Positions 55,694 through 64,000 of a DNA stretch of 64,000 nt are shown in pieces. Made by a program: the position numbers and the translations under genes. Position 1 is the first letter of the stretch, and each line of letters starts with the position of its first letter. Origin of the DNA: Roseibium polysiphoniae (GTDB lineage: Bacteria; Pseudomonadota; Alphaproteobacteria; Rhizobiales; Stappiaceae). Below the pieces are notes generated by a model that saw only the letters and a list, made by a program, of their open reading frames with translations, was not told the origin of the DNA and made no database searches. The DNA lies in the NCBI RefSeq assembly GCF_014842925.1, contig NZ_JACYXJ010000005.1, positions 124,001 through 188,000 of the forward strand, read 5' to 3'.

Positions 55694-56320
55694 ATGGAAG
55701 CCGCACTCCACGACCAAAAGCCACGTTTGCATTTCTGGTTCGATTTCGCCTCGACCTACAGCTACCTCTCCGCCATGCGGATCGAAACCGTGGCTGGTGA
55801 TCGCTCGGTGGAGGTCGTTTGGCATCCCTTCCTGCTCGGGCCCATCTTCAAGAAGCAGGGGTGGGAAACCTCGCCCTTTAATCTGATGCCTGCCAAGGGT
55901 CGCTACATGTGGCGGGATATGGAGAGGCAATGCGAGGTTCTGGGTCTCCCGCTTGTTGCTCCTGATCCGTTTCCTCAAAACAGCATTCTGGCCGCCCGTC
56001 TCGCCCACGCCGGCCGGAATGAGCCTTGGATCGGCGAATTTGTCAGGGCAGTGTTCTATTCCGAATTTGGGGCAGGTCTCGACATAGCCGACCCGGCGAC
56101 CCTGGCGGGCATTCTCATGGAAGTCGGAGCCGACGCAAAGAAAGTTCTGGCGCAGGCCGAAACGATGGACATCAAGATCGGCCTGCGTGCCGCTGTCTCC
56201 GAAGCCGAGACACAAGGCATCTTCGGCGCGCCCAGTTTCGTAACGCAGAATGGCGAATTGTTCTGGGGTCACGACAGGTTGGAACAGGCCCTGGACGAAG
56301 CCCTCATGATGACGGACTGA
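55694..56320 (+). CDS. DsbA-family 2-hydroxychromene-2-carboxylate isomerase-like protein
   Basis: A 208-residue GST-kappa/DsbA-fold protein of the 2-hydroxychromene-2-carboxylate isomerase family: FWFDFASTYSYLSAMRI, PFLLGPIFKKQGWETSP and GIFGAPSFVTQNGELFWGHDRL. It lacks the Cys of oxidoreductases, so it is an isomerase or glutathione-dependent enzyme; naphthalene use is not implied. Start ATG 55694; a TTG at 55691 precedes it. Confidence 0.85.
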   Translation: MEAALHDQKPRLHFWFDFASTYSYLSAMRIETVAGDRSVEVVWHPFLLGPIFKKQGWETSPFNLMPAKGRYMWRDMERQCEVLGLPLVAPDPFPQNSILAARLAHAGRNEPWIGEFVRAVFYSEFGAGLDIADPATLAGILMEVGADAKKVLAQAETMDIKIGLRAAVSEAETQGIFGAPSFVTQNGELFWGHDRLEQALDEALMMTD

Positions 56321-56326
56321 GCGGCC

Positions 56327-57454
56327 TCACGTTGCTGAAACATTCAGCCGTGCCGCATGGTGCCGCCGGGCATGCTCCATCGCCTGAAATAACAAGGACG
56401 GCGACAGCGGCTTTGCGAGCACTTCAACGAAGCCCGCCTGCCGCATGCGCTTGCCGCCGATGGATTCCATTGCAGCGGTCACCGCGATCAGTGGCAGCGC
56501 CTCAGTGTTGGGAAGCTCCCGGATCCGGGCTGCTGTTTCGAGGCCATCCATGACCGGCATATGCAGATCCAGCAAGATCGCGTCATAGTCCGTCTCTAGC
56601 ATGATCTTGAGCGCGTCCATGCCGCTCGGCACTTGGTCACAGGAAATGCCGAAGGACTCCAGCAGGGCAGACAGCAGGCGCCGGTTTGTCTCATTGTCGT
56701 CAACAATCAGAACATGCGCTTCGGCATCCGACACATCGGCGGGATCCGCTCGGACCACGCTTTCTGCGGTCTCCGGAGCCAAGGGCAGGTTCATTTCAAA
56801 ACGGCACCCGCCCGCCTTCGGGCTGATCAAACGCAGCTTGCCGCCGAGATCTGCAACCAGTTGCGAAGCGCCCCAAAGACCGAGACCCGACCCGGGACTG
56901 CGTGCCTTGCCGGCAGCCCCTCGCACATAGGGTTTGAACAGACGCCGGCGCTCCATGGGATCAATGCCCGGTCCGGTGTCGGCGACGGCAAGCCGTATCT
57001 CGGTCGATGCCCCGTCCTCGCCAGGCAAAATCTCGAAGGAAATACTGACCTTGCCGGTATCAGTGTATTTGACCGCATTGTCCAGAAGGGTCGTCATCAC
57101 CCGTCGCAGGGCACCGGCACGAACAGGTTCAAGACGGATCTTCGACGCTTCAATTTCAGCTTTGTAGCCGAGGCCCTTCGCCTCCGCAGGTGCCCGGAAC
57201 AGCTCTGCCGTATCAGCCGCGATCTCGGAGAGTTCCGGCATGCGACCTCCTGTCTCGGAGGTATGGAGCAGTGCTCCCGTCATGTCGCTCAAGGCATCGA
57301 TGCTTCGAATCAAAAGGTTGAGACGCTCCACCTGAATTGGCGACAGCTTCTCGGCCCCGATCAGCTCGGCTGTCAGCTTCATGGCTGACAGCGGCGTTCG
57401 AAGGTCATGCGCAAGCAGCGCAATTTCATGATTTTGGTCGTGATCTCCATCCAT
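56327..57454 (-). CDS. Soluble hybrid histidine kinase/response regulator
   Basis: A 375-residue protein: HisKA with phospho-acceptor His16 (HDLRTPLSAM), HATPase with ADTGPGIDPMERRRLF and GSGLGLWG, and a C-terminal receiver with Asp296 (LLDLHMPVMDG) and Lys348. There is no sensor or membrane segment at the N-terminus, so signals must come from another protein. No HPt or output partner is next to it. Divergent from the AEC transporter gene. Confidence 0.9.
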   Translation of the reverse strand: MDGDHDQNHEIALLAHDLRTPLSAMKLTAELIGAEKLSPIQVERLNLLIRSIDALSDMTGALLHTSETGGRMPELSEIAADTAELFRAPAEAKGLGYKAEIEASKIRLEPVRAGALRRVMTTLLDNAVKYTDTGKVSISFEILPGEDGASTEIRLAVADTGPGIDPMERRRLFKPYVRGAAGKARSPGSGLGLWGASQLVADLGGKLRLISPKAGGCRFEMNLPLAPETAESVVRADPADVSDAEAHVLIVDDNETNRRLLSALLESFGISCDQVPSGMDALKIMLETDYDAILLDLHMPVMDGLETAARIRELPNTEALPLIAVTAAMESIGGKRMRQAGFVEVLAKPLSPSLLFQAMEHARRHHAARLNVSAT

Positions 57455-57691
57455 GGGATGAATCTAGTATGACTTCCAGTCAAACGGCAAACCGCTCTTG
57501 CCACTTTGCCAATTGCTCGTCATCTTGTCTGACAATATCCAAACGCAATCGTCTCGCGATTTGCGCGCCCACACTTCTGGTCCCCTGAACCGTCAACTTC
57601 GGCCGTCCTGTCCGTGCCGAACGCTCCTCCAGCGGGATCCCGCCAGATCACAGGTTGTCAAACCTGAAATCCAACGACCGCCGGGGATTGA

Positions 57692-58660
57692 ATGCCGCTA
57701 GAAATCCTGTCCATCGTTCTTCCCGTCTTCATCCTGATCGGCATTGGCTATACCGCCGCAAGGATAGGCCTGGTGTCCCAGACCGTCGGAGAGGCGCTCG
57801 GCCAGTTCGTCTTTGTCATCGCCATCCCCGCGCTCATCTTCAAGACGCTCTCGGTGATCGAATTTGGCGACGAAAACCCCTGGGGCCTCTGGGCCACTTA
57901 TTTCTGCGGTGTTGCGGCCACCTGGGTGCTGGCCTCTCTTCTGATACGCAAGGGCTTCAAGCGCGAGGCCAGGGCAGGTGTCGTGGGCGGCGTCTCAGCT
58001 GCTTTTGCGAACACGGTGATGGTCGGCCTGCCGCTCATCTCGTCGGTCTATGGTGACGAAGGCCTCGTGCCATTGCTCATCATCATTTCGGTGCACCTTC
58101 CGATCATGACCGTCGTCATTTCGGTCTTGATGGAACGCGCCGCAGCGCTCGATGGCATCAGCACCCCGCCACCTCTCGGTGAAATGATCCTCAAGATCGG
58201 GCGAAACCTTGCAACCAACCCCATCATCATAGCTCTGGTCTGCGCGTTGATATGGCGTTCGTCGGGTCTTTCCTTCACGCCGATCCTGAGCGACGTGCTC
58301 GGCCGCATTTCATCGACGGCGCTGCCGGTCGCTCTCTTGTCCCTGGGGATGAGCATGGTGCCCTACGGGATACGCGGCAATATCCTCCCTGGCCTGTTGC
58401 TCAGCTGCCTGAAGATCGGCGTCATGCCCGCAATCGTGTTCCTGATGGGTGCCTACGTCCTGCATCTTCCGCCGCTCTGGACGGCCGTCGCCACTGTAAC
58501 CGCCGCATGCCCAACCGGCATCAATGCCTATATCTTCGCGAACCGATACGGCACCGGCCATGCCATGTCAGCCAACTCGATCACGTTGACGACAATCGCT
58601 GCGGTGGTCACCTGTGGTCTCTGGGTGGCAATCGTGGAAGCCTGGCGCGCCGCCGGCTAA
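57692..58660 (+). CDS. AEC family (auxin efflux carrier-type) transporter
   Basis: A 322-residue membrane transporter of the AEC/BART family with about ten segments: N-terminal VLPVFILIGIGYTAARIGLVSQTVGEALGQFVFVIAIPALIFKT and the C-terminal ACPTGINAYIFANRYG. It exports or imports small organic acids such as malate or malonate. Start ATG 57692. 20 bp before a convergent GGDEF-EAL gene. Confidence 0.88.
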   Translation: MPLEILSIVLPVFILIGIGYTAARIGLVSQTVGEALGQFVFVIAIPALIFKTLSVIEFGDENPWGLWATYFCGVAATWVLASLLIRKGFKREARAGVVGGVSAAFANTVMVGLPLISSVYGDEGLVPLLIIISVHLPIMTVVISVLMERAAALDGISTPPPLGEMILKIGRNLATNPIIIALVCALIWRSSGLSFTPILSDVLGRISSTALPVALLSLGMSMVPYGIRGNILPGLLLSCLKIGVMPAIVFLMGAYVLHLPPLWTAVATVTAACPTGINAYIFANRYGTGHAMSANSITLTTIAAVVTCGLWVAIVEAWRAAG

Positions 58661-58680
58661 ACCTGTCCTACGCCGCAAGC

Positions 58681-60792
58681 CTAGGCGCGCCGTTTGTCTG
58701 AAAGCTCATCGGCATCGTCGATATCATCCAGGCCTGCCCTCACCATCGCTTTGAAAGCGGCAAAGGGCACAGGCGGGCTCCAGAGATAGCCCTGCGCAAA
58801 ATTCGCGCCCCAGGCTTTCAGATGATCGTATTGTCCGCGGGTCTCGATGCCTTCTGCAACGGTCTTCATCCGCAACTGCTGCGCCATCATCAAGATCAGC
58901 TGCACGATAACCCTACGGTCCTCGCTTTCGGCCATGTTCATCACGAACGACCGGTCGATCTTCAGTGTATCGAACGGCATGGTCGCGAGCGTATTCAGGC
59001 TTGAATAGCCCGTTCCGAAGTCATCGATCGCGAACTCGACGCCCTCATCCCTGATCGGAACAATCTGGCGATAAACACGCTGCGGATCTTCCATGATGCT
59101 GGACTCGGTGATCTCAAGCTCCAGCTTGTCTAGCGGAAACCCGCTCTCGCCAAGAATGCCCAGAGTGCGATCGGTGAAACTGTCGGATTGAAACTGGATC
59201 GGCGCAACATTGACGGCCACCGAGAGGTCGAACCCCTGCTTTCGCACCACATTCATGTCTTCGAGCGACTGCCGCAGGACGAACTCACCGATGGAGGGCA
59301 TCAAACCGCATTCTTCCGCGAGCGGTATGAATTTCCACGGCGGCACGCTGCCAAGATCGGGATGTTCCCAGCGCAGCAATGCTTCGGAGCCCATGATCTG
59401 GCCAGTCTCGATGTCCACCTTCGGCTGGTAGAAGACCGTCAACTCATCGTGATCGAGCGCCGTGCGAAGGCAGCGCTCGATTTTTTCGCGCTCGTCAGCC
59501 TTCTGGCGAATGCTTTCATTGAAGATGACCGTCTGATCGCGTCCGGCATCCTTTGCTGTGAACATCGCCATGTCTGCGCAACGCAGCACATCATCGGCCG
59601 ATTTTCCGTCCTGAGGATAGAGAGCAACGCCAACGCTTGCCCGCACCATGAGTTTCAAATGGTCTATGCTGAAAGGCATTCTGATCTTGGTCACGATCAG
59701 ATCAGACAGCTCCTTGAGTGCCTCGGGGTCCGCTATTCCCGGCAGCACGACAATGAATTCGTCACCAGTGAAACGAGCGATGAACGGCTTGCACTGGAAG
59801 CGCTCATCGGCAAATGTTTTGACCAGATCACTCAGACGCTCGGCCACCAGCGCCAAAAGCCGGTCCCCGATCACATGTCCATGCATGTCGTTGATCGCCT
59901 TGAACCGGTCGAGATCGATAAAGATCATTCCCCCTTCGGCTTTGGGAGACAGATCGATAAGCTGGGCCGCAACGTTGCTGAACTTGAGCCGGTTGGGCAG
60001 GCCTGTAACCCCGTCAACATGGGCGAGATATTCAACCCGTTGAATGTTGTTGCGGAAGTTCACGGCCATCTGGCGGAACGCTTCCTGCAGCTCTCCGACC
60101 TCGCCGACCGTGTCGACTTTCATCTTCGTATCGAGAAAGCCTTGAGCCGCCTCATTGGCAGCTTCTGTGACCCGGCTGATGCCATGGGTCGAGCGGTACA
60201 TCAGAAACGTCGCCAAAGGCACAAAGACGAAAAACAGGGTGCCGGCCAGGATCAAGGTCTGGATCACGATCTCGCGCTTGAGATCCTGGATTTCCTGCTT
60301 TGACATGGTGATTTCGACTGCGCCAACGCCGATCCCGTCCCGGTAGACAGGCAGAACAAATTGGTGGAACGCGTCAGTCTCACGCGTGAGTGTCGTTTGC
60401 CCTTGAATGGCATCAAGAACATCTTCGTCTATGACTTGAAGCGCGCCGTTGGTGCGAGAATCGAGATCGCTCGCGAACACATGTCCAAACCGGGTGTAGG
60501 CCTTGGCCGCAACAACAAGTGCTTCATCTCCCAACGCATCGAGTAGCTTCTCGACATTCGCATAGTTCTTGTTCTCGATCTCCCGGGCAGCAATGCGCGA
60601 CACCAGCACGGCATGATTGCGAGCGTTTTCCGCGAGACGCTCCTCGATCTTCCAGACCTGTGAGAAATAACCGAAACAGGCAACCAGCGTCGTGAAGGCC
60701 AGCAACAACACGACGACATAGACCGTCGAGCGAACAAACACGCGGCCAAGCGCATTGCGACCGCGCTCAAGGAAGTGCTTCATATTGGGCAT
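58681..60792 (-). CDS. Membrane GGDEF-EAL c-di-GMP protein
   Basis: A 703-residue protein: membrane segments at about 20-45 and 177-199, a periplasmic sensor between them, a HAMP linker (200-253), GGDEF domain (255-424) and EAL domain (440-685). The GGDEF box reads TGDEF (342-346), with the first Gly replaced by Thr. The EAL site is complete: EALLRW (470-475) and DDFGTGYSS (590-598). Probably a c-di-GMP phosphodiesterase regulated through a weak or GTP-binding GGDEF domain. Confidence 0.9.
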   Translation of the reverse strand: MPNMKHFLERGRNALGRVFVRSTVYVVVLLLAFTTLVACFGYFSQVWKIEERLAENARNHAVLVSRIAAREIENKNYANVEKLLDALGDEALVVAAKAYTRFGHVFASDLDSRTNGALQVIDEDVLDAIQGQTTLTRETDAFHQFVLPVYRDGIGVGAVEITMSKQEIQDLKREIVIQTLILAGTLFFVFVPLATFLMYRSTHGISRVTEAANEAAQGFLDTKMKVDTVGEVGELQEAFRQMAVNFRNNIQRVEYLAHVDGVTGLPNRLKFSNVAAQLIDLSPKAEGGMIFIDLDRFKAINDMHGHVIGDRLLALVAERLSDLVKTFADERFQCKPFIARFTGDEFIVVLPGIADPEALKELSDLIVTKIRMPFSIDHLKLMVRASVGVALYPQDGKSADDVLRCADMAMFTAKDAGRDQTVIFNESIRQKADEREKIERCLRTALDHDELTVFYQPKVDIETGQIMGSEALLRWEHPDLGSVPPWKFIPLAEECGLMPSIGEFVLRQSLEDMNVVRKQGFDLSVAVNVAPIQFQSDSFTDRTLGILGESGFPLDKLELEITESSIMEDPQRVYRQIVPIRDEGVEFAIDDFGTGYSSLNTLATMPFDTLKIDRSFVMNMAESEDRRVIVQLILMMAQQLRMKTVAEGIETRGQYDHLKAWGANFAQGYLWSPPVPFAAFKAMVRAGLDDIDDADELSDKRRA

Positions 60793-61062
60793 ATGTCTAC
60801 GCGCCGCGCTTGCCGGTGCGCAGGTGGACCAGTTGCGCTTGCCCCTGGATCCTGCTGGCTTCTACCCAAGCTTGTATCAACGCAACCGTGCACAAACCGC
60901 AAAGTATCGCTGGTAAACTTACGAACATCCTGTTCCTCAAAAGCACCCGACTGAACTCAGCCCCTTGTACCCGGGAACCCGTATATAAATAGATAATTTT
61001 CAATATCGTCCTAGATATCTCTCAATCATTACTTCAATCAACTGAAGCAATCATCAACCTAG
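60793..61062. other. AT-rich gap between gluQRS and the GGDEF-EAL gene
   Basis: 270 bp. A 68-residue minus-strand frame (60797-61003) with one hydrophobic segment ends 4 bp before the GGDEF-EAL start, but nothing identifies it as a gene. From 60980 to 61060 the DNA is strongly AT-rich and may hold promoters. Confidence 0.4.
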
Positions 61063-61998
61063 TCATTTATCACGATAAAAATAACCTGGACCATTAGGGC
61101 CCTGCAGCAACTTACTCGCAAGATTCTGCACAGAATCACCTGAAACACGCAATGATTGCAGGCTGGTATCAAAGTTGGATTTGGAGAGCTTTTGCCCGTT
61201 CTCGGCCAAAACCAATTCATGGTGCCGATAGCGCGGCTCAGGCAGGGCCAGCAGCACCTGAAGCAGCCGATGCACCGAAGTTGCGGGAAAAATATCCTTT
61301 CCTCGGATAACATCCGTAATGCCTTGGCGGGCGTCATCCACCACAACCGAAAGATGGTAGCTCGTCGGCGTATCCTTGCGGGCGAGAACCACATCTCCCC
61401 AGGCAGCCGGGTCTGCGATCACATCCCGCCCAAGGTTCCAGTCACCAGGTTCCGTCGCTGTTGTCACGTCCGCAGGACCTTCCCACCAGGAAAGCGGCTT
61501 CTTCAACTGGCTCAGGGCAGCCTTCATATCCAAGCGGAGTGCATAGGCGGCGGCATCTTTCCGGCGCGCCACAAGCTCTCGCTCGGACAGAACCGCCGCA
61601 TCTCCCGGGTAAAGAGGTGCGCCATCAGGGTCCCTCGGCCAGATCACGCCGCCGGTCTCAAAATCAGCAACGTAGCGTTTGATCTCTGCCCGCGTAAGGA
61701 ACGCCCGATAGACCAGACCGAGCGCCTCCAACTTTCCAAGAGCCGCCCTGTAATCATCAAAGTGCTCTGACTGCCGCAGGATCGGTTCTTCCCAACCGAT
61801 GCCAAGCCATTTCAGGTCTTCAACGATGCCTGCCTCATATTCTGGCGTGCACCGAACGACATCAATGTCCTCCATCCGCAACAGAAGTCTTCCCGACAAT
61901 GCCTCGGCGGCCCGGAAGTTCAGCAGTGCCGAATAAGCATGACCCAAATGCAACTTGCCATTGGGCGAGGGCGCAAAACGGAAGACCGGCTGTGTCAT
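61063..61998 (-). CDS. gluQ: Glutamyl-queuosine tRNA(Asp) synthetase
   Basis: GluQRS, a truncated class I synthetase that attaches glutamate to queuosine-34 of tRNA-Asp. 311 residues: HIGH-type RFAPSPNGKLHLGHAYSAL and KLSKS near the end. Start ATG 61998 (MTQPVFRFAPSP); a TTG-started longer form at 62013 is less likely. The zinc-site Cys of E. coli GluQRS are not seen (region VYRAFLTRAEIKRYV). Completes the queuosine theme of this window. Confidence 0.92.
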   Translation of the reverse strand: MTQPVFRFAPSPNGKLHLGHAYSALLNFRAAEALSGRLLLRMEDIDVVRCTPEYEAGIVEDLKWLGIGWEEPILRQSEHFDDYRAALGKLEALGLVYRAFLTRAEIKRYVADFETGGVIWPRDPDGAPLYPGDAAVLSERELVARRKDAAAYALRLDMKAALSQLKKPLSWWEGPADVTTATEPGDWNLGRDVIADPAAWGDVVLARKDTPTSYHLSVVVDDARQGITDVIRGKDIFPATSVHRLLQVLLALPEPRYRHHELVLAENGQKLSKSNFDTSLQSLRVSGDSVQNLASKLLQGPNGPGYFYRDK

Positions 61999-62106
61999 GT
62001 GCAGTGGTTTCAAGCGATAAACGGGTTGTCAGATCCAGCGGAGTGTTCGAACCATGGTCCTAGCAGCTTCGCCCGCCACGAGAAACGCCGAACCCGTGAG
62101 ACCTTC

Positions 62107-62748
62107 GTGAACTCCATCGAAACCCTGGATGATGTCGAGCAAGGACTGGCCGCGCTTCTGCGCCAAGCCCCTCAGCTTGGACCTTTCGCCCAGCAGGCAG
62201 GACCGCTGCCGCTTCGGCGAAGATCTGCAGACTTTGCCGGTCTTTCCCAGATCGTGATGGGGCAGCAGGTGTCCGTCGCCAGCGCCGCGGCCATATTCCG
62301 CCGGCTTGAAGACCTCGTGACTCCACTCACAGCCGAGAGATTGGCGGATCACTCGGATCTGGAGCTGGCCGGTGCCGGCCTGTCCCGCCCCAAGATCAAG
62401 ACCCTTCGAGCTGTCTCGCAAGCATGCAGCGACGGCCTCGACCTGACGGGCCTTGCCCTTCGACCCGCGGAGGAAGCCCACGCAGAACTGTGCCAGATCA
62501 AGGGCATCGGGCGGTGGAGCGCGGACATTTTCCTATTGTTTTGTGCAGGCCATCCGGACGTCTTCCCGAGCGGCGATCTGGCTCTACAGGTAGCGGTCCG
62601 CGACGCGTTCGAACTTGAGGAGAAGCCCTCCGTCAGGCAACTCGATGAACGTGCCGAAGCTTGGGCGCCCTGGCGGGGTATCGCGGCGCGGCTTTTCTGG
62701 GCCTGGTACAAGGTTCAAAAGCAGGGGCGGGAAACCTTGCCGGTCTAG
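62107..62748 (+). CDS. DNA-3-methyladenine glycosylase II-like (AlkA family)
   Basis: A 213-residue base-excision enzyme of the HhH-GPD family. The helix-hairpin-helix QIKGIGRWSADIFLLF is followed by catalytic Asp in GDLALQVAV. It lacks the N-terminal AlkA domain, as in short bacterial homologues. Start is probably GTG 62107 (VNSIETLDDVEQ) since no ATG precedes the domain; the longer frame from 61939 overlaps gluQRS. Probably removes 3-methyladenine and related bases. Confidence 0.88.
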   Translation: MNSIETLDDVEQGLAALLRQAPQLGPFAQQAGPLPLRRRSADFAGLSQIVMGQQVSVASAAAIFRRLEDLVTPLTAERLADHSDLELAGAGLSRPKIKTLRAVSQACSDGLDLTGLALRPAEEAHAELCQIKGIGRWSADIFLLFCAGHPDVFPSGDLALQVAVRDAFELEEKPSVRQLDERAEAWAPWRGIAARLFWAWYKVQKQGRETLPV

Positions 62749-62760
62749 GCTCTGTGCCTC

Positions 62761-63531
62761 TTAAAGCAGGCCATCCACGGCACGCAGCAGAAGCGCGATG
62801 TCTTCGGGACGCGACAGTCGGTGGTCGCCATCCGGAATTAGTGAAAAGGTCACATCATCGTCCGGAAGCGCCTCGGCCAATCGCTTGGCATGCTGCCAGG
62901 GCACATCCGGATCAAGCGCGCCTTGCAGGATGGTCACCGGACAGCCAGTCGCCAGAGGTTTGTCGAGGATCAGGTGATTACGCCCATCCTCGATCAGCTT
63001 TTCGGTGATCACATAAGGTTCGTCCCCATAGGCGGAGGGTTGTTGCCATCGCCCGGCACGCAGGATCGCCTCACGGATCTCATCGGTGAACCGTTGCTTC
63101 CACATCAGTTCTTCGGTGAAATCGACCGCCGGCGCAATCAGGACCATGCCTTTCAGCAGTCCGGTTTCGCGACGGGCAATCGCCAGGAGCATCGCGATCC
63201 AGCCCCCCATCGAGGAGCCGACAACGACCGTCGGACCGGTACAAAAACGATCGAATACCGCCAGTGCCTCTTCGAGCCAATCAGACACGCAAGCGTCTTC
63301 GAACCCACCCGACGACAGGCCGTGCCCTGAATAGTCGAAGCGGGTGCACCTCAGGTTCTTCTTTGATGCATGATCAGCAAGCGCAAGCGCCTTTGTACCG
63401 TTCATGTCCGACTTGAAACCCGACAGCCAGAAGAGACCCGGACCGTCGTCAGCAGGGCTGTGACAAACCGCAATTTGCCGCGCACTTGCGCTTTTTCCGA
63501 CCGTGATGAATTGCGGATCTTTCTGGCTCAT
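62761..63531 (-). CDS. Alpha/beta hydrolase
   Basis: A 256-residue alpha/beta-fold serine hydrolase: nucleophile elbow GSSMGGW near residue 107, acid in VTILQGALDPDVPW and His in IPDGDHRLSRPED. No signal peptide, so cytoplasmic. Resembles the palmitoyl-thioesterase ABHD10-like group by eye, but the substrate is unknown. Convergent with the AlkA-like gene. Confidence 0.87.
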   Translation of the reverse strand: MSQKDPQFITVGKSASARQIAVCHSPADDGPGLFWLSGFKSDMNGTKALALADHASKKNLRCTRFDYSGHGLSSGGFEDACVSDWLEEALAVFDRFCTGPTVVVGSSMGGWIAMLLAIARRETGLLKGMVLIAPAVDFTEELMWKQRFTDEIREAILRAGRWQQPSAYGDEPYVITEKLIEDGRNHLILDKPLATGCPVTILQGALDPDVPWQHAKRLAEALPDDDVTFSLIPDGDHRLSRPEDIALLLRAVDGLL

Positions 63532-63619
63532 ACTATGGCTCTGGCTGGTTTATGTCCCAAGTGCCTCTCCTTTGGCACAGGCGAAGGCCAAATTCAAAGT
63601 GTCAGCGCCGGAGCAGAAA

Positions 63620-64000
63620 GTGTCCATTCAAAAGAACAAGCCGGTCGTCCTGCAGGTCATTCCCGATCTGGAGACAGGCGGTGCCGAACGCACGACCGTC
63701 GACATTGCCAAGGCGCTGACAGATGCCGGCTGGACGGCTCTCGTCGCTAGCGAAGGCGGCCGTCTCGTCGCGGAGCTCGAGAGCTTTGGCGCTCATCACA
63801 TCACGCTGCCGGTCAAATCGAAAAACCCTCTCACGATCTGGCGCAATGCCGCGCGGCTTGGCCAGGTAATCCGGGACCGGAATGTCGACCTGATCCACGC
63901 GCGCAGCCGCGCACCGGCGTGGTCGGCGCTTCTGGCGGCGCGCCGCGAAAAGATCCCCTTCGTGACGACCTATCACGGCGTTTACAATCAAAAATCCCGG
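63620..64000 (+). CDS. Glycosyltransferase family 4 protein (3' end cut by window)
   Basis: The first 127 residues of a GT-B glycosyltransferase: VLQVIPDLETGGAERTTVDIAKAL, followed by DLIHARSRAPAWSALLAARREKIPFVTTYHGVYN, the acceptor-binding domain of GT4 enzymes. Start GTG 63620 has GGAG 6 bases upstream; another in-frame GTG is at 63599. The nucleotide-sugar-binding half lies to the right of the window. Probably makes lipopolysaccharide or exopolysaccharide. Confidence 0.9.
   Translation, partial: MSIQKNKPVVLQVIPDLETGGAERTTVDIAKALTDAGWTALVASEGGRLVAELESFGAHHITLPVKSKNPLTIWRNAARLGQVIRDRNVDLIHARSRAPAWSALLAARREKIPFVTTYHGVYNQKSR

Noticed and set aside
60797..61003. 68-codon frame just before the GGDEF-EAL gene
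   Set aside because: One hydrophobic segment and 4-bp spacing make it tempting, but there is no Shine-Dalgarno or family; kept only as a note in the gap.

Overview
The window is a gene-dense, GC-rich stretch of chromosome from an alphaproteobacterium of the Hyphomicrobiales (Rhizobiales) type. A marine Stappiaceae-like bacterium (Roseibium/Labrenzia relatives) would fit, but this is an inference from gene content. Supporting features are the aerobic cobaltochelatase pair CobS-CobT followed by a phytase-like esterase and then rpmB, PHB-type 3-hydroxybutyrate dehydrogenase, several L,D-transpeptidases, a System I ccmABCD-ccmG cluster, and many alphaproteobacterial families (DUF3108, DUF1223, DUF429, DUF924). 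About 70 protein genes and one tRNA-Gly are supported. No insertion sequence, prophage or CRISPR array is visible.

Layout: 1-2.8 kb cobS (5' end outside the window) and cobT; 2.8-5.6 kb esterase-like protein, LysE exporter, YhhQ-type queuosine-precursor transporter, rpmB; 5.9-12.3 kb DUF3108, accA, YafK-type L,D-transpeptidase, DUF429, pdxY, ispG; 12.6-16.3 kb two tandem related membrane proteins, then bdhA and a patatin; 16.6-22.4 kb a small L,D-transpeptidase, exported pentapeptide-repeat protein, MipA-like porin, YggT, DUF167, Trm112, LON-like, thioredoxin-TPR and YbaK proteins; 22.7-28.1 kb tRNA-Gly, small membrane protein, cytochrome c, EEP nuclease, YchJ, and a flippase overlapping a GNAT acyltransferase; 28.1-29.8 kb acyl-CoA synthetase.

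From 29.9 to 32.3 kb lies a queCDEF operon preceded by what looks like a preQ1-I riboswitch that would hide the Shine-Dalgarno of queC. This is the clearest regulatory element found. With the YhhQ-type transporter (4.6 kb) and GluQRS (61 kb), the window holds genes for precursor uptake, most of preQ1 synthesis, and glutamylation of queuosine in tRNA-Asp.

32.4-37.4 kb holds a LysR regulator, DUF2867, an MltB-like transglycosylase, a third L,D-transpeptidase, a histidine-phosphatase-like/NUDIX fusion and a hicAB toxin-antitoxin pair. At 37.6-43.6 kb two unrelated aconitases, acnA and an unusually long acnB, are transcribed divergently. Then come ccmABCD-ccmG (43.8-46.7 kb, ccmA apparently starting at CTG), DUF1223, a CDF metal transporter, an orphan sugar ABC permease and a HAD phosphatase. 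glnK-amtB (50.3-52.0 kb) follows a good sigma-54 promoter. The last part carries DUF924, TusA, LMW-PTP, PAP2 phosphatase, an HCCA-isomerase-like protein, a hybrid histidine kinase, an AEC transporter, a GGDEF-EAL protein, gluQRS, an AlkA-like glycosylase, an alpha/beta hydrolase and the start of a family 4 glycosyltransferase cut by the right edge.

All family assignments are read from the translated sequence and memory of the families; no search was run.
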